Shown: positions 16,601-25,705 of the stretch, piece by piece
Numbering within the stretch: the first letter of the stretch is position 1
Layout of the letters: every line of letters begins with the position of its first letter
Assembly (NCBI RefSeq): GCF_000756375.1
Contig: NZ_JNFD01000001.1
Coordinates: forward strand, 186,001 to 250,000
Origin: Sphingopyxis sp. LC81
Lineage (GTDB): Bacteria; Pseudomonadota; Alphaproteobacteria; Sphingomonadales; Sphingomonadaceae
Reading direction: 5' to 3'
DNA length: 64,000 bases
The notes under the pieces: generated by a model
What the model saw: the letters and a program-made list of their open reading frames with translations, nothing else
Told to the model about the DNA's origin: nothing
Databases searched by the model: none
Position numbers and translations under genes: made by a program

Positions 16601-17284
16601 ATGCAGCAAGTTTCCGGAAAAACGGTGATCGCCCTCCTGTCGGGCGGCCTCGACTCGATGGTCTGCGCGGGCCTCGCACGCGAAGCGGGCGCGCGGATCG
16701 TCGCGCTCACGATCGATTATAACCAGCGCCACCGCGTCGAACTGGAATCGGCGACGCGCATCGCGAACTATGTTGGCGCGGCCGAACATATCGTTCTGCC
16801 GCTCGACCTTCGCCGGTTCGGTGGCTCGGCGCTCACCGCCGATATCGACGTGCCGAAGGATGGTGTTAGCGACGATGTCCCGATCACCTATGTCCCCGCG
16901 CGCAACCTCATCTTCCTGTCGCTGACGCTCGGCCTCGCCGAAGCGCGGCAGGCCCAGGACATCGTCATCGGCGTCAATGCGCTCGACTATTCGGGCTATC
17001 CTGACTGCCGCCCCGAATTCATCCAGGGGTTCGAAAAGCTCGCCGCGCTCGCGACGCGCGACGGCGACAAGGGCGTCGATTTCCATATCCACGCGCCGCT
17101 CCAGCATATGACCAAGGCCGATATCGCCGCCGAAGCGGCGCGGCTGGGCATGGACGCGGGGATGAGCTGGTCGTGCTACGACCCGACGCCCGAAGGGCTG
17201 CACTGCGGGTCGTGCGACAGTTGCCGTTTGCGCAGCAAGGGCTTCGCCGACGCGGGGCTCGCCGACCCGACGCGATACGCCTGA
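16601..17284 (+). CDS. queC: 7-cyano-7-deazaguanine (preQ0) synthase
   Basis: A 227-residue ATP-dependent enzyme converting 7-carboxy-7-deazaguanine to preQ0 in queuosine synthesis. The PP-loop is LLSGGLDSMV near residues 13-22. The C-terminal zinc site is HCGSCDSCRLR, with a further Cys in SWSCYDPTP just before it, matching the four-cysteine pattern of QueC. queE follows 4 bp after the stop, so the pair forms an operon. QueD and QueF are not in the window. Confidence 0.95.
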   Translation: MQQVSGKTVIALLSGGLDSMVCAGLAREAGARIVALTIDYNQRHRVELESATRIANYVGAAEHIVLPLDLRRFGGSALTADIDVPKDGVSDDVPITYVPARNLIFLSLTLGLAEARQAQDIVIGVNALDYSGYPDCRPEFIQGFEKLAALATRDGDKGVDFHIHAPLQHMTKADIAAEAARLGMDAGMSWSCYDPTPEGLHCGSCDSCRLRSKGFADAGLADPTRYA

Positions 17285-17288
17285 GCCG

Positions 17289-17921
17289 ATGACCTACGCC
17301 GTCAAAGAGATTTTCCTCACGCTGCAGGGGGAGGGCGCACAGGCAGGGCGCCGTGCCGTCTTCTGCCGCTTTGCCGGCTGCAATTTGTGGACGGGGCGCG
17401 AGAAGGATCGTGCCAAGGCGATCTGCCAATTCTGCGACACCGATTTCGTCGGCACCGACGGGACCTTGGGCGGCAAATATAAAACGGCGGCTGCACTCGC
17501 CGATGTCATCGCCGAAAGCTGGGGGCAGGGCAGCGGCGACCGCTATGTCGTGCTCACCGGCGGCGAGCCGATGCTGCAGGTCGACGCGGCGCTGATCGAC
17601 GCGCTGCACGATCGCGGCTTCACGATCGCGATCGAAAGCAACGGCACTTTCCCGATCCCGCGCAGCATCGACTGGATCTGCGTCAGCCCGAAGGCGGGCA
17701 GCGAACTGGTGCAGACGAGCGGCGACGAGTTGAAACTCGTATGGCCGCAACCGGGCAGCGATGTCGCGCGGCTTGCGACGCTCGATTTCAAGCATCTGCT
17801 CGTCCAGCCGCTCGACGATCCGCACGCCGCCGCCAATGTGCAGGCGTGCATCGACTTGGTGATGGACGATCCGCGCTGGCGCCTGTCGCTGCAGACGCAC
17901 AAGAATCTGGGATTGCGCTAG
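17289..17921 (+). CDS. queE: 7-carboxy-7-deazaguanine synthase (radical SAM)
   Basis: A 210-residue radical SAM enzyme that forms 7-carboxy-7-deazaguanine from 6-carboxytetrahydropterin, the step before QueC. Its iron-sulfur motif is the QueE variant C-x14-C-x2-C (Cys after RFAG, then CQFC), not the usual Cx3Cx2C. YAVKEIFLTLQGEG opens the protein and LTGGEPMLQ follows, both typical of QueE. It is co-transcribed with queC. A lipoprotein gene converges with 3 bp between stops. Confidence 0.94.
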   Translation: MTYAVKEIFLTLQGEGAQAGRRAVFCRFAGCNLWTGREKDRAKAICQFCDTDFVGTDGTLGGKYKTAAALADVIAESWGQGSGDRYVVLTGGEPMLQVDAALIDALHDRGFTIAIESNGTFPIPRSIDWICVSPKAGSELVQTSGDELKLVWPQPGSDVARLATLDFKHLLVQPLDDPHAAANVQACIDLVMDDPRWRLSLQTHKNLGLR

Positions 17922-17924
17922 GAG

Positions 17925-18269
17925 CTATTCGCTCTTTTTCGCGGCGGGATCAGCGATGATCGCCTTTTTCGCGACGGGCATGTCGACCGCATCGGGATTA
18001 TCGGCCTCGGCGCTTTCTTCGGCCGGCTCATCCGCTGTGTCCGCCGCATCGCTCTTGGCCGCATCCTTCTTCGTGCCGTCGTCAGGGGTGCTGTTGTCGA
18101 CTGCCGTGCCGTCGCTCACCGCATCGTCGAGGATGATCATCGAATCGCTCACCGATCCCGGCTGGACCTCGACCGCGTCGAGCTTGGTCGTCGACTTGCC
18201 GGCGGTATCGCCGCCACCACAGGCAGCGAGCGCGAGCAGGGAGAGCGATGCGAGAAGGATGCGGGTCAT
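17925..18269 (-). CDS. small acidic lipoprotein
   Basis: A 114-residue lipoprotein. The lipobox LLALAAC ends at Cys17, so the mature protein begins CGGGDTAGKSTT and is anchored in a membrane. The mature part is low-complexity, rich in Asp, Ala, Glu, Ser and Lys (DDGTKKDAAKSDAADTADEP), with no recognised domain. It is likely disordered. It lies 9 bp downstream of lipB on the same strand, probably in one transcript. Function unknown. Confidence 0.7.
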   Translation of the reverse strand: MTRILLASLSLLALAACGGGDTAGKSTTKLDAVEVQPGSVSDSMIILDDAVSDGTAVDNSTPDDGTKKDAAKSDAADTADEPAEESAEADNPDAVDMPVAKKAIIADPAAKKSE

Positions 18270-18278
18270 GCGGCGTTC

Positions 18279-18932
18279 CTAGTCTTTCGGTGAAAGCTTG
18301 TCGAGAAAGGCGGGAAGCGTCTGAACAAGCGCCGCGTCGACGTCGGCAAAAGATGCGGTCCGCCCCAGCGCCGCGAGGCTCGTCACCGGAAATTCGGCGA
18401 TGCCGCACGGCACGATGCCGCCGAAATGCGCCAGATCAGGCGCGACGTTGAGCGAAAAGCCGTGCATCGTCACCCAGCGCTTCACGCGCACCCCGATCGC
18501 CCCGATCTTGGCCTCGCGGCCGTTGGCGTCGTCGGTCCAGATGCCGATGCGGCCCTCGGCGCGGCGCGCTTCGACGCCGAGCAACGCGAGCGCGTCGATC
18601 ACCCAGCCTTCGAGCGCGGAGACATAGGTGCGCACGTCGCGCCCGCGTTTCGTCAGGTCGAGCTGGACATAGCCGACGCGCTGGCCCGGCCCATGATAGG
18701 TATAGCGCCCGCCGCGTCCCGCATCATAAACCGGAAATTGCGGATTGAGCAGCTCGGCGGGATCGGCGCTCGTCCCCGCGGTATAAAGCGGCGGATGCTC
18801 GATCAGCCAGATGCGCTCGCCCGCCTCGCCGGCGTGGATCGCGGCGGCGCGCACCTCCATATCGGCGAGCGCCGCATCATAATCGGTCAGGCCGGGACTG
18901 ATGGTCCATTCGGGCGGGGAAAGAGGGCGCAT
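18279..18932 (-). CDS. lipB: lipoyl(octanoyl) transferase
   Basis: A 217-residue enzyme moving octanoyl from acyl carrier protein to lipoate-dependent enzymes. The family motif [20 protein letters not shown] and the catalytic Cys/Lys pair are visible: Lys in [20 protein letters not shown] and Cys in FGGIVPCGI. The ATG at 18932 gives the standard length; the frame stays open upstream but that part lacks family similarity. The E2 subunit of the branched-chain dehydrogenase at 55.3-56.6 kb is a likely eventual client. Confidence 0.93.
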   Translation of the reverse strand: MRPLSPPEWTISPGLTDYDAALADMEVRAAAIHAGEAGERIWLIEHPPLYTAGTSADPAELLNPQFPVYDAGRGGRYTYHGPGQRVGYVQLDLTKRGRDVRTYVSALEGWVIDALALLGVEARRAEGRIGIWTDDANGREAKIGAIGVRVKRWVTMHGFSLNVAPDLAHFGGIVPCGIAEFPVTSLAALGRTASFADVDAALVQTLPAFLDKLSPKD

Positions 18933-19065
18933 CGCGCGGGCTATCTGGCCCGCCGCGACGTCTCGCGCAAGACCCTCTGCACCCGTTGCCGACGGGGCTG
19001 GACAGGAGCGCCGAAGATCGTCACCTTCGCCGCAACAGGGAAATCGAAAAAATGACGGGGTATCA

Positions 19066-19812
19066 ATGGTAAAATTCGACATGGGCGCCGCGTGGGACGA
19101 CACGCTGCAACTTTTGAAATCACACACGGCGCTGGTCGGCACGATCGCCGGCGTTTTTCTGTTCCTGCCCGCGCTCGCGGTCGCATGGTTCGGCCCGGTG
19201 CCGATCGAGCCCGCGGCGGGCGCTGATTTCAATCAGGTCATGGAAACGTTTCGCGAAAGCTTTCGCCAGATGATCCCGGGGCAACTGGCGATCGCGCTCT
19301 CAGCGCTCATCGGTACGGCGGGAATCCTGCGGCTGTGGCTGTCGCGGACCGGGACCAGCGTCGGCGAGGCGCTGACCTTTGCGCTCATGCTCTTCCCGAC
19401 GATGATCGCGATCCAGATATTGTGCGGGATCGCGATCGGTTTCGGTTTTCTCCTGTTGCTCGTCCCCGGCCTCTATCTGGTCGGTCGTCTCGCGCTGGTC
19501 GCGCCGGCGGTGGCCGACCGCAGCCTCTACAACCCCTTCGAGGCGATCCGGACGAGCTGGGACCTCACCCGGGGCAACGGCTGGGCGATCTTCTTTTTCC
19601 TGTTTCTCGTCGCGCTGGTGATCGTGATCGCGGCGTTGATCATCGGGGGCGTCGTCTCGGTCATCGCGGGCAGCGAACCGGGATTCGGGCGGATGCTGGG
19701 CGGCTTCGTCGAGGCAGTATTCAGCGCCGTCGGCAGTCTGGCGTCGATTGCCGTTTCGGCGGCTGCCTATCGCCAGCTCGCGCTGCGGACCTCGTCCGAC
19801 GTGTTTCAGTGA
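19066..19812 (+). CDS. multi-pass membrane protein, paralogue A
   Basis: A 248-residue inner-membrane protein with about five hydrophobic stretches (for example around [19 protein letters not shown] and [19 protein letters not shown]). It starts [20 protein letters not shown] and ends [15 protein letters not shown]. The layout resembles the membrane domain of glycerophosphodiester-type and YciC-like proteins. The next gene is a paralogue with matching start and end. It is divergent from lipB. I cannot assign a function. Confidence 0.7.
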   Translation: MVKFDMGAAWDDTLQLLKSHTALVGTIAGVFLFLPALAVAWFGPVPIEPAAGADFNQVMETFRESFRQMIPGQLAIALSALIGTAGILRLWLSRTGTSVGEALTFALMLFPTMIAIQILCGIAIGFGFLLLLVPGLYLVGRLALVAPAVADRSLYNPFEAIRTSWDLTRGNGWAIFFFLFLVALVIVIAALIIGGVVSVIAGSEPGFGRMLGGFVEAVFSAVGSLASIAVSAAAYRQLALRTSSDVFQ

Positions 19813-19921
19813 TGCGGGCCACCGCCAATAATAATGATGTGTCGCAAATGGGCGAAGCCGGTCAGGCTTTTGTCCGCCTTGGATGGAGTGAGAGTCTGGT
19901 TTAAAAACAGGGGGAAGTGAC

Positions 19922-20803
19922 ATGACGAAAATGAGTATCGGAGCGGCCTTTTCGGAAACCTTCGCGTTTCTCAAGGCGAATTGGACGCAGATGCTGATCT
20001 GGATGGGCGGGGCGCTGCTCGTCGTCGGTCTGCTCGGTTATCTGCTCCTTGGATCGACTTTCTCGGCAATGGCGCTGGCGCCCAACGACCCGTCGCTCGT
20101 GATGGGTGCTTTTGGCAAGATTGCTCTTTTCGCGCTGATCGCGGCGGTGATTTTTTACGGCGTTTCGATGCTCATCTGGCGCGGCGGCATGCACCCCGGA
20201 GAAGCGCCGAATTTCGCCTGGGCGTTCCAGGCCGGGCCGGCGCTGGCCTTTGGCATGTTGGTGGTGATGATCGCCGCCTATATCGTCATCTTCATCATCA
20301 TGTTCGTCCTGACGCTGATTTTCGGCGCGGCACTCGGCGGCATGGGGGCTTTTTCCCCGGGGATGCTGGAATCGGGTGGAGCGGGAGCGATTGGCGGCGG
20401 CGCGATCTTCTTAATAATCATCCTCTACGTCGCAATGATTGTTTTCCTGCTGTGGGTCCAGGGCCGTTTCCTGGTTGCCGGCCCTGTCATGGCCAATCAG
20501 TTGACGCGCAATCCGGTCACGGGCCTCGGTGAATCGTGGCGGCTCACGGGGCCGTCGCAGTGGACGATTGTCGGCTTCTATCTGCTCTTCACGATCGGCA
20601 TATTCATCTATGCAATGATTGCGGGTATGATCTTCGGCGGCGTCCTGGGCGCAATCATGGGCGGTTCGGCGGTGGGCGCGATTTTGACGATGATCGTCAT
20701 GGCCGCGGTCGTCTACCTGCCGGTCATCATGATTACCTTCTCGATGCCGGTCGGCGTTTATCGCGCCCTCGCACCGCGCGCATCGGGGGATGTTTTCGCC
20801 TGA
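19922..20803 (+). CDS. multi-pass membrane protein, paralogue B
   Basis: A 293-residue membrane protein with five to six hydrophobic segments. MSIGAAFSETFAFLKANWTQ at the start and VYRALAPRASGDVFA at the end align with the gene immediately upstream ([16 protein letters not shown] and [15 protein letters not shown]), so the two arose by tandem duplication and then diverged. A long Gly/Ala/Met-rich loop near residues 135-160 (GGMGAFSPGMLESGG) is absent from paralogue A. An AGGGGGAAGTGAC ribosome site precedes the ATG. Confidence 0.72.
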   Translation: MTKMSIGAAFSETFAFLKANWTQMLIWMGGALLVVGLLGYLLLGSTFSAMALAPNDPSLVMGAFGKIALFALIAAVIFYGVSMLIWRGGMHPGEAPNFAWAFQAGPALAFGMLVVMIAAYIVIFIIMFVLTLIFGAALGGMGAFSPGMLESGGAGAIGGGAIFLIIILYVAMIVFLLWVQGRFLVAGPVMANQLTRNPVTGLGESWRLTGPSQWTIVGFYLLFTIGIFIYAMIAGMIFGGVLGAIMGGSAVGAILTMIVMAAVVYLPVIMITFSMPVGVYRALAPRASGDVFA

Positions 20804-20820
20804 TCGACGCCAACGGAAAA

Positions 20821-20857
20821 TAGAAAGGGCGCCTCCGGCAACGGGGCGCCCTTTTCT
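20821..20857. terminator. bidirectional intrinsic terminator
   Basis: AAAGGGCGCC (20824-20833) pairs exactly with GGCGCCCTTT (20845-20854). Flanking A and T tracts allow termination in both directions, serving the membrane-protein gene on plus and hemF on minus. Confidence 0.8.
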
Positions 20858-20860
20858 ATG

Positions 20861-21721
20861 TCAGTTCCATTTGGCGAGCGGCGGCAGGCTCATCAGGATC
20901 GCGTCGATATTGCCGCCGGTCTTGAGCCCGAACAGCGTCCCGCGGTCATAGACGAGGTTGAATTCGGCGTAGCGCCCGCGCCAGATCAGCTGTTCCTCGC
21001 GCTCGGCCTCGGTGAAGGGCAGGCCCATCCGGCGGCGCACGATCTGCGGGAAGATGTCGAGGAACGCTTCGCCGACCGCCTGCGTCAGCTGGAAATTGCG
21101 GTCGAACTCGGCATCGTCGCCGCATTCGAGATGGTCGTAGAAAATCCCGCCGACGCCGCGGTGGACGCCGCGATGCGGGATATAGAAATAATCCTCGGCC
21201 CATTTGGCGTAGCGTTCGTAAACGTCGGGGCCGAAGGGTGTGCAGGCCGCACGCAGCCGCGCGTGGAAGGCGTCGGTGTCCTCTTGATAGGGAATCGGCG
21301 GATTGAGGTCCGCGCCGCCGCCGAACCAGCGCTTCGTCGTCGCGAGGAATCGCGTGTTCATATGCACCGCGGGAACATGCGGGTTCGCCATATGTGCGAC
21401 CAGGCTGATTCCCGTCGCGAAAAAGCTCGGGTCTTCGCTCGCGCCATGGATCGATCCGGCAAAGTCGGGGGCGAATTCGCCCGCGACGGTCGAGACATTG
21501 ACCCCGACCTTTTCGAAGACCTTGCCCGTCATCACCCCGCGCACGCCGCCGCCGCCGTCGCCCGGCGCCAGACCCTCGGCCTCGCGATCCCACGGCGTAT
21601 AGGCAAAGCGCGCGTCGCCGCCCGCCTCGGCCTCGATCTTCTCGAATTCGGCGCAGATTCGGTCGCGGAGCGATTCGAACCAGTTACGTGCCGTCTGTTG
21701 TTGCGGGTCGAGCGAGATCAT
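20861..21721 (-). CDS. hemF: oxygen-dependent coproporphyrinogen-III oxidase
   Basis: A 286-residue enzyme of haem synthesis that decarboxylates two propionates of coproporphyrinogen III using O2. Characteristic segments are MNTRFLATTKRWFGGGADLNP and EDYFYIPHRGVHRGVGGIFYD, and the C-terminus WRGRYAEFNLVYDRGTLFGL is the family signature. The start overlaps the stop of trmL by 4 bp. Haem made here would serve the bc1 genes and the haem peroxidase elsewhere in the window, but no direct link is implied. Confidence 0.95.
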   Translation of the reverse strand: MISLDPQQQTARNWFESLRDRICAEFEKIEAEAGGDARFAYTPWDREAEGLAPGDGGGGVRGVMTGKVFEKVGVNVSTVAGEFAPDFAGSIHGASEDPSFFATGISLVAHMANPHVPAVHMNTRFLATTKRWFGGGADLNPPIPYQEDTDAFHARLRAACTPFGPDVYERYAKWAEDYFYIPHRGVHRGVGGIFYDHLECGDDAEFDRNFQLTQAVGEAFLDIFPQIVRRRMGLPFTEAEREEQLIWRGRYAEFNLVYDRGTLFGLKTGGNIDAILMSLPPLAKWN

Positions 21722-22176
21722 GCCGGAAAGCCTTTCGTTTGCCTGAGCGCTTCGGCGAGCGCGATGCCAGCCGCGACCGCGACATTCAAGGATCGAAAGC
21801 CCTCGCGCATCGGAATTGCGACCCGTGCCGTGGCCGCATCATGAACATAAGGCGGCACGCCCGAGGATTCGGCGCCGAGCAACAGGACATCGCCGGGTTC
21901 GAAACCGAAGGCGGGCAGGGGGGTGGCACCCGCCGTCGTCAGCAGCACGAGCCGCGCTCCGGCCTCAGAACTCCATTGCTGAAAGCCGCTCCAGTCGGCG
22001 TGGCGCCGCACATTTGCGCGTGTGGCATAATCCATCCCGGCGCGCTTAAGCGCGCCGTCGGAGAAGGGAAAGCCGCACGGTTCGATGATATGCGCAGGCA
22101 CGCCGAAGCAGGCGGCGGTGCGTAGCGTGGTGCCGACATTGCCCGCAATATCCGGCTGAAACAGGGCGATTTGCAT
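21718..22176 (-). CDS. trmL: tRNA (cytidine(34)-2'-O)-methyltransferase
   Basis: A 152-residue SPOUT methyltransferase modifying the wobble base of leucine tRNAs. It starts MQIALFQPDIAGNVGTTLRT, the classic TrmL opening. The knotted SAM-binding region is seen in LLLGAESSGVPPYVHD and the C-terminal IPMREGFRSLNVAVAAGIAL. The frame is open further upstream, but MQIALFQP is the family start. It overlaps hemF by 4 bp and should be co-transcribed with it. Confidence 0.93.
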   Translation of the reverse strand: MQIALFQPDIAGNVGTTLRTAACFGVPAHIIEPCGFPFSDGALKRAGMDYATRANVRRHADWSGFQQWSSEAGARLVLLTTAGATPLPAFGFEPGDVLLLGAESSGVPPYVHDAATARVAIPMREGFRSLNVAVAAGIALAEALRQTKGFPA

Positions 22177-22398
22177 GCGCCGCTCATAGCGGGCGCGCCG
22201 TTCGGAATCGAGCGCTCTCTGCTCGTCGTCTTGGTACAAGAAAAGAAGCGGAAATTGCCTGTTGGCAAGCCCGGACAGTGCGGCTATCAGGCCCGCAATT
22301 CCCGGAGGGGCCGCCGGGTTGTGCGCTTTCGTGCGCGTGCAACAGGGCGGCCATAACTTCGAGAACTTTTGTTAGTTCACCCATGCAAGGGCAGTCGA

Positions 22399-22956
22399 AT
22401 GGCCAGTGAATCTGAACTCAACGCCGGTATCGAGGATGGCGTACGCCGCCGGGATTTCATCAATATTGCGGCGGTGAGTTTCGCTGGTGTCGGTTCGGTC
22501 GCCGTGGTGCTGCCGCTGCTCAACCAGATGAACCCGTCGGCCGACGTGCTCGCGCTGTCGTCGACCGAAATCGACATTTCGGCGATCCAGCCCGGTCAGG
22601 CGATCAAGACCAGCTGGCGCAAGCAGCCGGTGTTCGTGCGCAACCTCGTTGCCAAGGAAATCGCCGAAGCCAAGGCCGTTCCGCTCGGCGATCTCCGCGA
22701 TCCGCAGACGATTGACGAGCGCACCAAGCCCGGCAAGGAAAACTGGCTGATCACGCTGGGCGTTTGCACCCATTTGGGCTGCGTTCCGCTCGGCGCTGCC
22801 GAGGGTGAGAACCGCGGCGATTTCGGCGGCTATTTCTGCCCGTGCCACGGTTCGCACTACGACACCGCGGCACGCATCCGTAAAGGACCCGCGCCCACCA
22901 ACCTGGTCGTGCCGCCCTATGAATTCACCAGCGACACCGTCGTGACGATCGGCTGA
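22399..22956 (+). CDS. petA: ubiquinol-cytochrome c reductase iron-sulfur (Rieske) subunit
   Basis: A 185-residue subunit of the bc1 complex. A single N-terminal hydrophobic anchor (about residues 18-40, after RRRDF) leads to the periplasmic Rieske domain. The [2Fe-2S] ligands are in CTHLGCVP and CPCHGSHYD. It accepts an electron from ubiquinol and passes it to cytochrome c1. The RRRDF segment is Tat-like, as expected for Rieske proteins. It is the first gene of petABC. About 220 bp without a gene lie upstream, probably holding the operon promoter, with no clear element visible. Confidence 0.95.
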   Translation: MASESELNAGIEDGVRRRDFINIAAVSFAGVGSVAVVLPLLNQMNPSADVLALSSTEIDISAIQPGQAIKTSWRKQPVFVRNLVAKEIAEAKAVPLGDLRDPQTIDERTKPGKENWLITLGVCTHLGCVPLGAAEGENRGDFGGYFCPCHGSHYDTAARIRKGPAPTNLVVPPYEFTSDTVVTIG

Positions 22957-22969
22957 GGAGAGAAATAAG

Positions 22970-24256
22970 ATGAGCTTTCCCTGGGCCAAACCCTATGAGC
23001 CGACGCATCCGCTGATGAAGTGGATGGACGAGAAGCTGCCGATTCCGCGCCTCGTCTATAATGCCACGGGCCCCGGCTATCCGGTCCCGCGCAACCTCAA
23101 CTATTTCTGGAACTTCGGCGTCCTCGCCGGCGCAGCGCTGATGATTCAGATCATCACCGGTATCGTTCTGGCGATGCACTATGCTGCGAACGCGAGCGTC
23201 GCGTTTAACTCGGTCGAGCATATCATGCGCGACGTGAATGCCGGCTGGTTCATCCGCTATGCGCATATGAACGGCGCGAGCATGTTCTTCATCGTCGTCT
23301 ATCTGCACATCTTCCGCGGCCTTTATTACGGTTCGTACAAGGCGCCGCGCGAAATGGTGTGGCTGCTGGGCGTCGTGATCTTCCTCCTGATGATGGCGAC
23401 CGCCTTCATGGGCTATGTGCTGCCGTGGGGCCAGATGAGCTTCTGGGGCGCGCAGGTGATCACCGGCTTCTTCTCGGCGATCCCGATCGTCGGCGAACCG
23501 GTGCGCGAATGGCTGCTCGGCGGCTTCGTCCCCGACAATGCCACGCTCAACCGCTTCTTCTCGCTGCACTATCTGCTGCCGTTCGTGATCCTGGGTGTCA
23601 TCATCCTGCACATCTGGGCGCTGCACATCCCGGGCTCGTCGAACCCGACGGGTATCGAGGTGAAGGACGAACAGGACACCGTCCCGTTCCACCCCTATTA
23701 CACCGCGAAGGACGGCTTCGGGGTCGGCGTCTTCCTGCTGATCTTCGTCGCGCTGACCTTCTTCAGCCCGAACACGCTCGGCCACGCCGACAACTATATC
23801 CCGGCGAACTCGCTTTCGACCCCGGCGCATATCGTTCCCGAATGGTACTTCCTGCCCTTCTACGCGATCCTGAAGGCCTTCACCTTCAACTTCCTGTGGA
23901 TCGACGCGAAGCTGTGGGGCGTCATCGCGATGTTCGCTTCGATCGCGCTGCTGTTCTTCCTGCCCTGGCTCGACAGCTCGCCGATCAAGTCGTCGAACTA
24001 TCGCCCGCTGTACCGCATCTTCTTCTGGATCCTCGTCGCTGACGTGCTGCTCCTCGGTTTCTGCGGCATGCAGCCCGCCGAGCAGCCCTATGTGATCCTC
24101 AGCCAGCTGGGCGCGATCTATTACTTCGCCCACTTCCTGGTGATCCTGCCGATCGTGTCGCGGATCGAACGCCCGCTTCCGATGCCGAATTCGATCACCG
24201 AAGCGGTCCTCGCCAAACACGCCACCGACACCTCGTCGGCTTCGGCAACGGCCTGA
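22970..24256 (+). CDS. petB: ubiquinol-cytochrome c reductase cytochrome b subunit
   Basis: A 428-residue multi-pass inner-membrane protein carrying the two b haems and the quinol sites. Haem ligand histidines fall in the second and fourth helices (for example [18 protein letters not shown] and [19 protein letters not shown]). The Qo-site PEWY motif is present as [14 protein letters not shown]. It follows petA by 13 bp with a GAGGAG-type ribosome site. Confidence 0.96.
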   Translation: MSFPWAKPYEPTHPLMKWMDEKLPIPRLVYNATGPGYPVPRNLNYFWNFGVLAGAALMIQIITGIVLAMHYAANASVAFNSVEHIMRDVNAGWFIRYAHMNGASMFFIVVYLHIFRGLYYGSYKAPREMVWLLGVVIFLLMMATAFMGYVLPWGQMSFWGAQVITGFFSAIPIVGEPVREWLLGGFVPDNATLNRFFSLHYLLPFVILGVIILHIWALHIPGSSNPTGIEVKDEQDTVPFHPYYTAKDGFGVGVFLLIFVALTFFSPNTLGHADNYIPANSLSTPAHIVPEWYFLPFYAILKAFTFNFLWIDAKLWGVIAMFASIALLFFLPWLDSSPIKSSNYRPLYRIFFWILVADVLLLGFCGMQPAEQPYVILSQLGAIYYFAHFLVILPIVSRIERPLPMPNSITEAVLAKHATDTSSASATA

Positions 24257-24287
24257 GCGCCGGACTTTAATAGGAGCTGATACAGCT

Positions 24288-25100
24288 ATGGTTCGTCCGC
24301 TCGGTTTTCTCGTCGGTCTCGGTTTCATTACCGCGCTGGTGCTCGCGATCTTCACGACACCGCTCAGCAATGAAGCCAATGTCGCGCACGAGTTTCACAA
24401 ACACCCCCGGCATCTGAAGCTGGCCAGCGATGGCATCGTCCTGCCGCATTGGGACAAGGCGCAGCTGCAGCGCGGCATGCAGGTGTACAAGGAAGTCTGC
24501 TCGGCTTGTCACAGCCTGAACCTCGTCGCCTTCCGCAACATCGCGGATCTCGGCTACACCGAGGGGCAGATCAAGACCTTCGCCAAGGGCTTCCAGGTTC
24601 CGTCGATCAACCCCGATACGGGTGAACCGGCAACCCGCGATGGCCTGCCGTCCGATTATTTCCCGTCGCCCTACGCTAACGAAACGGCTGCCCGCGCTGC
24701 AAACAACAACGCGCTGCCGCCCGACCTTTCGCTGATCACCAAGGCGCGCGAAGGCGGCAAGGACTATGTCTATTCGCTGCTGACCGGTTATCAGAACCCG
24801 CCGGCGAACCTGCCTGCCGAGCTGAAGCCGGGCACGGGGCTGCACTACAACCCCTATTTCGCGAACCTTAACCTCGCGATGGCGCCGCCGCTGGCCAAGG
24901 GACAGGTGACCTTTGCCGACGGTTCGCCGAACGATGTGAAGAACATGGCTGCGGACGTCACGGCATTCCTCGTCTGGACCGCCGAGCCGAAGCTGATCAA
25001 GCGCATCCAGGTGGGTTATGCAGTCTTCTTCTTCCTGCTGATCTTCACCGTGCTGACTTATCTGTCGTACCGGAACATCTGGGCCGACAAGAAGCATTGA
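24288..25100 (+). CDS. petC: ubiquinol-cytochrome c reductase cytochrome c1
   Basis: A 270-residue membrane-anchored c-type cytochrome. The haem motif CSACH is near residue 72 (YKEVCSACHSLNLV). The axial Met is likely in NLAMAPPLAKGQ. The C-terminal anchor helix is around VGYAVFFFLLIFTVLTYLSY. An N-terminal hydrophobic signal starts RPLGFLVGLGFITALVL. It closes the petABC operon; apt follows after 22 bp with its own GGGGAGGG ribosome site. Confidence 0.95.
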   Translation: MVRPLGFLVGLGFITALVLAIFTTPLSNEANVAHEFHKHPRHLKLASDGIVLPHWDKAQLQRGMQVYKEVCSACHSLNLVAFRNIADLGYTEGQIKTFAKGFQVPSINPDTGEPATRDGLPSDYFPSPYANETAARAANNNALPPDLSLITKAREGGKDYVYSLLTGYQNPPANLPAELKPGTGLHYNPYFANLNLAMAPPLAKGQVTFADGSPNDVKNMAADVTAFLVWTAEPKLIKRIQVGYAVFFFLLIFTVLTYLSYRNIWADKKH

Positions 25101-25122
25101 TGAGCCGGGGAGGGCGACCGTC

Positions 25123-25701
25123 ATGATCGCCCTCCCGCCTCAGCCGGACCTCGACCTCGCGTCGCTCGTCCGCACCATCCCGGACTTTCCAAAGCCGGGC
25201 ATCCAGTTCCGCGATATCACCACGCTGATCGGCGACGCCGCCGGTTTTGCCGAAAGCGTGCGCCGCTTGAGCGCGCTCGCCGCCGTTCACCGTCCCGACT
25301 TCATCGTCGCGGTCGAGGCGCGCGGCTTTCTGTTCGGCGCCGCGATGGCGACCGCGATGGGCCTCGGCATCGTTCCCGTGCGCAAGGCGGGCAAGCTTCC
25401 CGGCGTGACGATCGGCGTCGACTATGAACTCGAATATGGCGTCGATCGCCTCGAACTTCACGAAGGTGCGGTGCTGCCGGGCCACCGGGTGGTGCTGGTC
25501 GACGATCTGCTCGCGACCGGCGGGACCATCCTCGCGACCGCGGCGCTGATGCGGAGCGTCGGCGCCGAGGTAGCGGCCGCGCTGTTCGTGATCGACCTTC
25601 CCGATCTCGGCGGCTCACAGCGGCTCACAGCGGCTCGAGGCTGCTGGGCTCACCTGCGAGACATTGATTGCGTTCGACGGCGATTAGGGTTCCGACCTTG
25701 A
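25123..25701 (+). CDS. apt: adenine phosphoribosyltransferase with frameshifted C-terminus
   Basis: This enzyme salvages adenine to AMP with PRPP. The core is intact: the family opening TIPDFPKPGIQFRDITTL and the PRPP-binding loop VLVDDLLATGGTI near residue 130. Near the end, a 10-bp unit is tandemly duplicated (25611-25620 and 25621-25630), shifting the frame after GGSQRL. The present product has 192 residues with an unrelated tail. Removing one copy restores EAAGLTCETLIAFDGD and a stop at 25685-25687, giving 184 residues, the normal Apt ending. Activity may persist, because the active-site residues precede the change. A sequencing or assembly error is possible. Confidence 0.9.
   Translation: MIALPPQPDLDLASLVRTIPDFPKPGIQFRDITTLIGDAAGFAESVRRLSALAAVHRPDFIVAVEARGFLFGAAMATAMGLGIVPVRKAGKLPGVTIGVDYELEYGVDRLELHEGAVLPGHRVVLVDDLLATGGTILATAALMRSVGAEVAAALFVIDLPDLGGSQRLTAARGCWAHLRDIDCVRRRLGFRP
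25611..25630 (+). repeat. 10-bp tandem duplication inside apt
   Basis: CGGCTCACAG occurs twice head-to-tail, followed by a related CGGCTCGAGG. Ten bases are not a multiple of three, so the duplication changes the reading frame of the last part of apt. Confidence 0.95.
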
Positions 25702-25705
25702 GGGG

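Noticed and set aside
22925-24379. Minus-strand open frame opposite petB
   Set aside because: petB is a certain cytochrome b. The opposite frame is an Arg/Glu/Asp-rich shadow.
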